From: DASVDK01 sp036562265 [NCBI: Thermodesulfobacteriota bacterium]
GTDB taxonomy: Bacteria > DASVDK01
DNA length: 5,734 nucleotides
Reading direction: 5' to 3'
NCBI GenBank assembly: GCA_036562265.1
Contig: DATCKS010000297.1
Location: forward strand, 1-5,734
Made by a program: the position numbers and the translations under genes. This document shows positions 1-5,215 of this stretch, in pieces (within the stretch, counting starts at the first letter, position 1; each line of letters starts with the position of its first letter). The notes beneath the pieces are model-generated. The model saw only the letters and a program-made list of their open reading frames with translations. It was not told where the DNA came from and did not search any database.

Positions 1-387
1 GGCCGTCACCTGGTCGACGAGCGGCGGCACGACGAGGAGGCCCGCCGTCACGAGCAGGGCGCCGGCCGCGAGGAAGACCACGAGGATCGCCCCCCAGCGG
101 GGGATCGGCCGCCGAAGGACCCTGAAGACGAGCTGCGAGACGAGGTCGACGGCAGGCGCCAGGACGTAGGCGAGAAGCCCCGACAGCACGACGAGCATGA
201 CGAGGCTTCGCAGGCGGACCACCAGGTAGGCCGCCGCGACGGCGAGGAGTGCGAGGACGATCCGGCGCGACAGCGGGCCGAACGGCTCGGGCGCGATCGG
301 GCCGGCCCTGGCAGGCGCCGGCTCCGCTCCCGCGGCGTGGGGCGCCGGGCCGGCCGTGGTCTCGCGATCGGCCGCCCGGCGCCGCAT
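1..387 (-). CDS. AI-2E/PerM-family membrane protein, N-terminal part (cut by window edge)
   Basis: This is the first 129 residues of a probable AI-2E family (YdiK/PerM/TqsA-like) polytopic inner-membrane protein. Its 3' end lies beyond base 1. The ATG at 387-385 follows the kinase stop codon after 3 nt, and a G-rich stretch (GGGGGGA) inside the kinase end can serve as Shine-Dalgarno. Residues 1-40 are Ala/Pro-rich and probably cytoplasmic. Hydrophobic segments follow at about 43-58, 62-79 and 100-120. The segment around LLAYVLAPAVDLV and the later VVPPLVDQV after the third helix resemble the usual family opening (a 'LAYLLNPLVD'-like motif, then 'PPLVEQ'). Family members number about 350 residues and have been linked to autoinducer-2 export, Na+/H+ antiport or other small-solute efflux, so the substrate cannot be predicted. 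The assignment rests on topology and short motifs only, because the conserved C-terminal half is not visible. Close spacing makes it the last visible gene of the operon. Confidence 0.78.
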   Translation of the reverse strand, partial: MRRRAADRETTAGPAPHAAGAEPAPARAGPIAPEPFGPLSRRIVLALLAVAAAYLVVRLRSLVMLVVLSGLLAYVLAPAVDLVSQLVFRVLRRPIPRWGAILVVFLAAGALLVTAGLLVVPPLVDQVTA

Positions 388-390
388 CCC

Positions 391-1323
391 TCACGTCCCC
401 CCGAGCACCAGGCCGGCCGCGCCGAGGATGCCGGCGTCGTCGCCGAGCGCGGCCCGGGCGAGAATCGTGGTCTCGCCCATCGGCCGGTGGGCGCGGGCGA
501 GCAGCTCCGCGCGGAGCGGCGGCTCGATGAGGTCCCATGCCTCGCTCATGCCGCCGCCGATGAGGATGGCCCGCGGGTTGAGGATGTTCACCAGCGTCGC
601 CGCGAGGATCCCGAGGGCGCGCCCCGCGCGGCGGTACACCCCGCGGGCCACCTCGGCCTCCGGCCCCTCCCCCGTCTGCGCGAGCCGGGCCACGGCCGCG
701 GCGTCGAGGTTGCCGTCGAGACCCGCCTCTCGCGCCATGCGGGCCACCGCGGTGGCCGACGCGTAGCGCTCGGCGCACCCCCGGTTGCCGCACCCGCAGG
801 GGACGGCGGTGTCCGAGCTGTCGATGGTGACGTGTCCCGCCTCGCCGGCCATCCCCTGCGCGCCGCGCCAGAGACGGCGGTCGAGGATGATGCCGCTGCC
901 GATGCCGGTGCCGAGCGTGAGGAGGACGAAGCTGTCGTACGGCCGGCCGGCGCCGAAGCGCGCCTCGCCCACCGCGGCCGCGTTGGCGTCGTTCTCGAGG
1001 GACACCGGCAGGCCGGTCCGCCTGGTCAGCTCGACCGCCACCGGGACGTCCAGCCAGCCGGGGAAGTTGGCCGACGCCACGACGGCTCCGCCGGCGTGGT
1101 CGATGACGCCCGGTACGCCGACGCCGACCCCCACGAGCCGGCCCCCTTCCGGGACCTCGCGGGTGACTTCGAGGATCGCCTCGGCCAGTCGGCCGAGCAC
1201 GTGCTCGCGGCCTCGGGAGACCTCGGTGGGGTGCCTACGCCGCGTGCCGACGATGCCGGCGTCGCCGACGAGGGCGAGCCTCGTGTTCGTGCCGCCGAGG
1301 TCGACGCCGACCGCGTAGCGCAC
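391..1323 (-). CDS. ROK-family sugar kinase (glucokinase-like)
   Basis: This 310-residue protein is a cytoplasmic ROK-family kinase that probably phosphorylates a hexose such as glucose, or an N-acetylated hexosamine, with ATP. Visible motifs are the phosphate-1 loop DLGGTNTR (residues 8-15), the catalytic-base region ENDANAAAVGE (110-120, Asp112 the likely base), the phosphate-2 loop LTLGTGIGSG (135-144), the sugar-binding EAGH (161-164) and the zinc motif CGCGNRGC (176-183, with His164, Cys176, Cys178 and Cys183 as expected ligands). The length is normal for a free-standing kinase. There is no N-terminal helix-turn-helix, which argues against a NagC/XylR-type repressor. The start is GTG at 1323-1321, 4 nt after the epimerase TAA, and the next codons (RYAVGVDLGGT) begin the ROK fold directly. 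All key residues are intact. Substrate specificity within the family cannot be read from the motifs. Its place behind nucleotide-sugar genes suggests sugar supply or salvage. Confidence 0.93.
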   Translation of the reverse strand: MRYAVGVDLGGTNTRLALVGDAGIVGTRRRHPTEVSRGREHVLGRLAEAILEVTREVPEGGRLVGVGVGVPGVIDHAGGAVVASANFPGWLDVPVAVELTRRTGLPVSLENDANAAAVGEARFGAGRPYDSFVLLTLGTGIGSGIILDRRLWRGAQGMAGEAGHVTIDSSDTAVPCGCGNRGCAERYASATAVARMAREAGLDGNLDAAAVARLAQTGEGPEAEVARGVYRRAGRALGILAATLVNILNPRAILIGGGMSEAWDLIEPPLRAELLARAHRPMGETTILARAALGDDAGILGAAGLVLGGT

Positions 1324-1327
1324 CGCG

Positions 1328-2263
1328 TTACCGCCCGTGCGCGGCCCGGAAGAAGGCCACGGTCTCGGCCAGCCCCTCGGCGAGCGTGGTGCGCGGCCGC
1401 CAGCCGAGCACCCGGGCGGCGCGCGACGGGTCGATCACGCTGCGCCGCTGCTCGCCCGCCTTGGCCGGCCCGTGTACCGGCGCCGCCGACGACGCCGTCG
1501 CCTCGGCGATCAGCCGGTAGAGCGTGTTCACGTCGGTCTCGATGCCGGTGCCGATGTTGATCGGCCCCGACACCGGCCGTGCGAGGTCGGAGGCCGCCGC
1601 GTTGGCCTCGACCACGTCGCCGACGTACACGTAGTCCCGCGTCTGGGTGCCGTCGCCGTTGATCGTGCAGGGTTCGCCGGCGATGAGCCGGCTCGTGAAG
1701 ATGGCGACCACGCCCGCCTCGCCGTGCGGGTCCTGCCTCGGCCCGTAGACGTTGCCGTACCGCAACGCCACGTAGGGCAGCCCGTGGACCGCCTGGTAGT
1801 AGAAGCAGTAGTGCTCGCCGGTCACCTTCCCGACGCCGTACGGGGAGATCGGGTTCAGCGGGTGATCCTCGTCGGCCGGGAAGCGGATCTGCTCGCCGTA
1901 CGCCGCCCCGCCCGACGACACGAACACGACGCGCTTCACCCCGTGGCGCGCCGCGAGCTCGAGCAGGCGGATCGTGCCGAGAATGTTGACTCGCGCGTCG
2001 TGGATCGGGTCGGCCACCGACTTGCGGACGTCGATCTGGGCGGCGTGGTGATTGAGGATGTCGAACCGGCGCTCGACGAACAGCCGCTCGATCGCCGGGT
2101 CGAGGATGTCGAGGTGGTGGAACTCGGCGCGCGGATTCACCTGCTCCCGCTTGCCGGTGGAGAGGTCGTCGACGACCGTGACCTCGTGCCCGTCGGCGAC
2201 GTAGCGGTCGACCACGTGCGAGCCGATGAAGCCCGCGCCCCCGGTAACCAGGATTCTCGCCAC
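1328..2263 (-). CDS. NAD-dependent sugar-nucleotide epimerase, GalE-like extended SDR
   Basis: This 311-residue cytoplasmic enzyme is an extended short-chain dehydrogenase/reductase that most likely inverts C4 of a UDP-sugar through a transient 4-keto intermediate. Visible features are the Rossmann loop GGAGFIGSH (residues 8-16), the acidic residue after strand 2 (Asp32, favouring NAD), HHAAQIDVRKSV (72-83), SSGGAAYGE (116-124), the catalytic pair Tyr142 and Lys146 in SPYGVGK, LRYGNVYGPRQ (167-177) and GDGTQTRDYVYVGD (203-216), which positions the nucleotide-sugar. At 311 residues it matches the short bacterial/archaeal GalE-like group. By my hand alignment Gly118 sits where E. coli GalE has its catalytic Ser. 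The start is GTG at 2263-2261, whose first G is the last base of the preceding TAG stop. The open frame continues upstream only as a shadow of ugd and the aminotransferase gene. The substrate could be UDP-glucose/galactose, UDP-GlcNAc, UDP-glucuronate or UDP-xylose. The ugd and decarboxylase neighbours make the last two worth considering. Confidence 0.9.
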   Translation of the reverse strand: MARILVTGGAGFIGSHVVDRYVADGHEVTVVDDLSTGKREQVNPRAEFHHLDILDPAIERLFVERRFDILNHHAAQIDVRKSVADPIHDARVNILGTIRLLELAARHGVKRVVFVSSGGAAYGEQIRFPADEDHPLNPISPYGVGKVTGEHYCFYYQAVHGLPYVALRYGNVYGPRQDPHGEAGVVAIFTSRLIAGEPCTINGDGTQTRDYVYVGDVVEANAAASDLARPVSGPINIGTGIETDVNTLYRLIAEATASSAAPVHGPAKAGEQRRSVIDPSRAARVLGWRPRTTLAEGLAETVAFFRAAHGR

Positions 2264-3591
2264 TAGCGTCCCATCCCCATGTAGGTGAAGCCGAGACGCC
2301 GCATCCGCGCCGGCTCGTAGATGTTGCGCAGGTCCACCACCACCGGGCGCGCGAGCGTCTGCTTGAGCCGGTCCCAGTCGAGGTTGCGGAAGAGGTTCCA
2401 CTCCGTGGCCAGCACCAGGACGTCCGCCCCCTTGGCCGCCTCGTAGGCGTCCTCGCAGTAGATGACGTCGGGGTAGAGCCGCTTCGCGCCCGGCATCCCG
2501 GCCGGGTCGAAGGCCTGCACCCGCACGCCGCGCTCGAGGAGCCGCTCGACCAGGAAGAGCGGCGGCGACTCGCGCAGGTCGTCGGTATTGGGCTTGAACG
2601 TGAGGCCGAGGAGCGCCACCGTCGACCCGCGAACGTCCCTGCCGGGGTTCCCTCCGTCGTCGTTCGCGCCGAGCGCCGTGAGGATCTTCTCGAGCGCGTG
2701 CCGCTTCTGCCGCTCGTTGACCGCCATGGTGGCCTCGACGAGCTTGAACTCCATCCCCTGCTCCCGGGCGATGTGCCCGAGCGCCTTCAGGTCCTTCGGG
2801 AAGCAGGAACCGCCGAAGCCCGGCCCCGGGTGGAGGAACTTGCTCCCGATCCGCTGGTCGAGCCCCATCCCCTTCGCCACCACGTGGACGTCCGCGCCCA
2901 CCTTCTCGCAGAGGAGCGCCATCTCGTTGATGAAGGAGATCTTCGTGGCGAGGAAGGCGTTGCTCGCGTACTTGATCATCTCGGCCGTCTCGACGTCGGC
3001 CACGACGAAGGGGGTCTCGATGAGGTAGAGGGGCGAGTAGAGGTCCTTGAGGATGGCGGCCGCCTGACCGCTCGACGTGCCGATGACCACGCGGTTCGGC
3101 CGCATGAAGTCCTCGATGGCCGAGCCCTCGCGCAGGAACTCCGGGTTCGACGCGACGTCGAACGGCACCGGCTCGGGCTGCGACTCCTCGATGATCTTCC
3201 GGATGACCTTGCCGGTGCCGACCGGGACGGTGGACTTGGTGACGATGACCTTGTAGCTGTCCATCGTCTGGCCGATGGCCCGGGCGACCTCGCACACGTA
3301 CTGGAGGTCGGCCGCGCCGTCCTCGCCCTGGGGCGTCCCGACGGCGATGAAGATGACCAGCGCGCGGGAAACCGCCGACTTGAGGTCGTCGGTGAAGGAC
3401 AGGTTCCCCGACCGCATGTTCTTGTCGACCAGCTCGGTCAGGCCCGGCTCGTAGATCGGGATGCGCCCCTGCTTGAGCCCCTCGATCTTCTCCCGGTCCT
3501 TGTCGACGCAGACGACCTTGAGGCCGAACTCCGCGAAGCAGGCGCCGGTGACGAGGCCGACGTAGCCGACCCCCACGACGCAGATGTTCAT
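2263..3591 (-). CDS. ugd: UDP-glucose 6-dehydrogenase
   Basis: This 442-residue cytoplasmic enzyme oxidises UDP-glucose to UDP-glucuronate with two NAD+, providing the precursor for glucuronate- and xylose-containing glycans. The N-terminal Rossmann domain starts with VVGVGYVGL (residues 5-13) and has Asp30 for the NAD ribose. STVPVGT (120-126) and NPEFLREG (149-156, with Glu151) follow. The central domain carries EMIKYASNAF (204-213, with Lys207 and Asn211) and the catalytic cysteine Cys263 in GFGGSCFPKD (258-267). The C-terminal UDP-binding domain contains LGLTFKPNTDDLRESP (328-343). Length and all catalytic residues are normal for a bacterial Ugd. Related GDP-mannose and UDP-ManNAc dehydrogenases share the fold, but the motif set reads best as UDP-glucose dehydrogenase. 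The ATG is at 3591-3589, with AGGGAGA 7 nt upstream. It lies 12 nt behind the aminotransferase stop and overlaps the epimerase start by one base, so it is an internal operon gene. Confidence 0.96.
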   Translation of the reverse strand: MNICVVGVGYVGLVTGACFAEFGLKVVCVDKDREKIEGLKQGRIPIYEPGLTELVDKNMRSGNLSFTDDLKSAVSRALVIFIAVGTPQGEDGAADLQYVCEVARAIGQTMDSYKVIVTKSTVPVGTGKVIRKIIEESQPEPVPFDVASNPEFLREGSAIEDFMRPNRVVIGTSSGQAAAILKDLYSPLYLIETPFVVADVETAEMIKYASNAFLATKISFINEMALLCEKVGADVHVVAKGMGLDQRIGSKFLHPGPGFGGSCFPKDLKALGHIAREQGMEFKLVEATMAVNERQKRHALEKILTALGANDDGGNPGRDVRGSTVALLGLTFKPNTDDLRESPPLFLVERLLERGVRVQAFDPAGMPGAKRLYPDVIYCEDAYEAAKGADVLVLATEWNLFRNLDWDRLKQTLARPVVVDLRNIYEPARMRRLGFTYMGMGR

Positions 3592-3598
3592 ACCCGTG

Positions 3599-3605
3599 TC
3601 TCCCT
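3599..3605 (-). promoter_or_regulatory. Ribosome binding site of ugd, overlapping upstream stop codon
   Basis: On the minus strand AGGGAGA ends 7 nt before the ugd ATG. Its first two bases are the last two of the aminotransferase TAG stop (3606-3604). The overlap means a ribosome ending the aminotransferase gene sits on the ugd ribosome binding site, which suggests translational coupling. It also supports the ATG at 3591 as the start. Confidence 0.7.
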
Positions 3606-5019
3606 AACGTGCTCCATGAGCCCCGCTTCCGTTCGTCCCCCCCGCGACCTCGGCGAGGCACGCCCCGAGGATGCCGACCGCCTCGTCGACCTGCTCGCGC
3701 GTCACCACGAGCGGGGGCGAGAAGCGGATCGAGGAGGTCCCGCACCCGAGGAGCAGGAGCCCTCGCCGGAAGGCCAGCTCGATCACCAGGTCCCGCTCCC
3801 GCGTGGCCGGCTCGCGCGAGGTGCGATTGCGCACGAGCTCCATCCCGATCATGAGCCCCACCCCCCGCACGTCCCCGACGAGACGGTTCGTCGAGGTGAA
3901 GGCCTTGAGCCGACCGAGGAGGTAGGCGCCCACGCGGGCCGCGTTCTCGATGAGCCCCTCCTCGAGCAGGTCGAGCGTGGCGAGCGCGGCCGCGCAGGCG
4001 ACCGGGTTGCCGCCGAAGGTCGAGGCGTGCGCGCCCGGCTCCCAGGTCATGAGGTCCGAGCGCGCGATCATGGCGCCGAGCGGCATCCCCGAGGCGATCC
4101 CCTTGGCGAGGACCAGGATGTCCGGCGCCACGCCGGCCTGCGAGCACGCGAAGAGCGTGCCGGTGCGTCCCATGCCGCACTGCACCTCGTCGGCGACGAG
4201 CAGGATGCCGTACCGATCGCAGAGCGCGCGAAGCCTCGGGAGGAACTCGGCCGGCGGCACCAGATACCCGCCCTCGCCCTGGATCGGCTCCACCACGACG
4301 GCGGCCACCTCCTCGGGGGGTACCAGCCTGTGGAAGTAGAGCCGCTCGATGGCGTCGACGCAGTCGACCCGGCACCCGGGGTAGGTGAGGCCGTAGGCGC
4401 AACGGTAGCACGACGCGTACGGAACATGGTGGACCTGGGGCAGAAGCGGCCCGAAGCCGCGCGTGTGGACCGCCTTGCTCGCCGAGAGCGACAGGGCGCC
4501 GAAGGTGCGACCGTGGAAGGCGCCGTGGAAGGCCAGGAAGCGGGGACGCCCCGTGGCGTAGCGCGCGAGCTTGATGGCGGCCTCGATCGCCTCGGCCCCG
4601 GAGTTGGTGAAGAACACCCGCTTGGGATGGTCGCCAGGAGCCGCGGCGGCCAGGCGGCGCGCGAGTTCCACCTGCGGTCCGTAGGAGAAGTCGGTGCCCG
4701 ACATGTGGATCAACGTTGCCGCCTGCCGCGCGATCGCCTCGACCACACGGGGATGGCAGTGGCCGGTGGCCGCCGCCGCGATGCCGGCCGTGAAGTCGAG
4801 GTACCGGCGGCCGTCGAGGTCGTAGACGTGCGCCCCCTCCCCTCGCGCCACGGCGAGCGGATAGCCGCGGGTGTACGAGGGGGAGAGGTAGCGGGCGTCC
4901 TCGGCGATCAGGGCCGCCGAGAGGGGCCCGGCTCCCGCCGCCCGCGCCGCCGCCTCCGCGGCGGCAGCCCGGCGGTCGGCGTCGGACGGGGCGGCCTCGA
5001 TGTCACGCTTGTCGAGCAT
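3604..5019 (-). CDS. Class III PLP aminotransferase, acetylornithine/4-aminobutyrate type
   Basis: This 471-residue cytoplasmic fold-type I enzyme uses pyridoxal phosphate to move an amino group, probably between an omega-amino acid or similar amine and 2-oxoglutarate. Visible features are YDLDGRRYLDFTAGIA (66-81), the cofactor phosphate loop TNSGAEA (138-144), the ring-stacking region HGAFHGRT (165-172), VVVEPIQGEGGY (241-252), Asp277 in ADEVQCGMGRTG that pairs with the ring nitrogen, the Schiff-base lysine Lys306 in LAKGIASGMPLGA, and Thr334 in ASTFGGNP. All catalytic residues are present. Four cysteines (204, 207, 216, 220) form a CxxC-x8-Cx3C pattern in a short insertion. The first 30 residues are Ala-rich, Asp/Arg-charged and poorly conserved-looking. 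The ATG at 5019 is supported by GAGGA 8 nt upstream. Class III enzymes are normally amino-acid or polyamine transaminases, while sugar aminotransferases belong to the DegT/DnrJ family, so a direct role on UDP-sugars is unlikely. Homologues are labelled as acetylornithine or 4-aminobutyrate aminotransferases, and the exact substrate is unknown. It is the first gene behind the sigma-54 promoter. Confidence 0.93.
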   Translation of the reverse strand: MLDKRDIEAAPSDADRRAAAAEAAARAAGAGPLSAALIAEDARYLSPSYTRGYPLAVARGEGAHVYDLDGRRYLDFTAGIAAAATGHCHPRVVEAIARQAATLIHMSGTDFSYGPQVELARRLAAAAPGDHPKRVFFTNSGAEAIEAAIKLARYATGRPRFLAFHGAFHGRTFGALSLSASKAVHTRGFGPLLPQVHHVPYASCYRCAYGLTYPGCRVDCVDAIERLYFHRLVPPEEVAAVVVEPIQGEGGYLVPPAEFLPRLRALCDRYGILLVADEVQCGMGRTGTLFACSQAGVAPDILVLAKGIASGMPLGAMIARSDLMTWEPGAHASTFGGNPVACAAALATLDLLEEGLIENAARVGAYLLGRLKAFTSTNRLVGDVRGVGLMIGMELVRNRTSREPATRERDLVIELAFRRGLLLLGCGTSSIRFSPPLVVTREQVDEAVGILGACLAEVAGGTNGSGAHGAR

Positions 5020-5027
5020 CCAGGGGG

Positions 5028-5032
5028 TCCTC
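5028..5032 (-). promoter_or_regulatory. Ribosome binding site of the aminotransferase gene
   Basis: Minus-strand GAGGA lies 8 nt before the ATG at 5019. It fixes that start and sits inside the 24-nt leader predicted from the sigma-54 promoter. Confidence 0.75.
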
Positions 5033-5053
5033 GGTCAGGGAACCGCAGAAGCA

Positions 5054-5069
5054 TGCAATTCCATTGCCA
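5054..5069 (-). promoter_or_regulatory. Sigma-54 (RpoN) -24/-12 promoter
   Basis: Minus-strand TGGCAATGGAATTGCA matches the RpoN consensus TGGCAC-N5-TTGCA. Both the TGGCA and TTGCA blocks are exact, and the invariant GG and GC are 10 bp apart as required. The GC at -13/-12 (5056-5055) predicts transcription starting near 5043, giving a 24-nt leader to the aminotransferase ATG with the Shine-Dalgarno inside it. Sigma-54 promoters need an ATP-dependent enhancer-binding activator, usually bound about 80-150 bp upstream. That region here contains dyads, but the activator gene is not in the window. Control by nitrogen status, a surface-polysaccharide programme or a two-component system are all possible. 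Position, orientation and consensus agree well; there is no experimental support. Confidence 0.72.
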
Positions 5070-5113
5070 TTCGGAGCGATCGGGCCCCATGACCCGAAGG
5101 AAACCCTCAGGTA

Positions 5114-5124
5114 GCCACCGTGGC
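5114..5124. repeat. Short dyad GCCAC-C-GTGGC upstream of promoter
   Basis: This is a perfect 5-bp inverted repeat around one central base, centred about 76 bp upstream of the predicted start. It could be half of an activator site for the sigma-54 promoter. A dyad this short also arises by chance in GC-rich DNA. Confidence 0.3.
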
Positions 5125-5169
5125 GTCGGTCGGGAAGCCGCCCGATCGCCGGTCTCGAGGGGGCACGGC

Positions 5170-5180
5170 GCAAAGTTTGC
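5170..5180. repeat. Short dyad GCAAA-G-TTTGC upstream of promoter
   Basis: This is a perfect 5-bp inverted repeat around one central base, centred about 132 bp upstream of the predicted start. Its A/T-rich core stands out in this composition. The distance suits an enhancer-binding site. It has no following T-run, so a terminator is less likely. Confidence 0.35.
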
Positions 5181-5215
5181 GGCCTTCCGGGGTGCGGTTT
5201 CTCGGCGCGGCCCGA

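Larger units (their letters stand above)
5020..5215. other. Intergenic regulatory region (196 bp)
   Basis: This is the only substantial gap between genes. It separates the stop of the decarboxylase gene (5216) from the start of the aminotransferase gene (5019), both on the minus strand. It holds a sigma-54 type promoter, a Shine-Dalgarno site, short dyads at 5114-5124 and 5170-5180, and a long-spaced inverted repeat. Bases 5041-5070 are clearly richer in A/T than the surrounding genes, as expected of a promoter. I see no stem followed by a T-run that would be a convincing terminator for the decarboxylase gene, and no credible small gene. Confidence 0.8.

Noticed and set aside
391-1323. NagC/Mlc-type transcriptional repressor
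   Set aside because: The protein begins directly with the kinase fold (DLGGTNTR at residues 8-15) and has no N-terminal helix-turn-helix domain.
337-1560. 407-codon plus-strand open frame opposite the ROK kinase and epimerase
   Set aside because: It is antisense to a gene with complete ROK motifs and has a compositional, domain-free translation.
1328-4411. Continuous 1027-codon minus-strand open frame spanning epimerase, ugd and most of the aminotransferase gene
   Set aside because: Only the last 311 codons resemble a protein family. The upstream part is Arg/Gly/Ala-rich and lies out of frame over two well-supported genes, so it is a high-GC shadow and not a fusion.
4908-5090. 60-codon minus-strand open frame starting in the intergenic region
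   Set aside because: It overlaps the sigma-54 promoter and the aminotransferase start in another frame, has no convincing ribosome binding site, and has a Pro/Arg-rich tail typical of a GC-rich shadow.
5081-5110. Possible terminator hairpin for the decarboxylase gene
   Set aside because: Only a 4-bp CGGG/CCCG stem can be drawn, there is no T-run after it, and it lies next to the -24 element over 100 bp beyond the stop.
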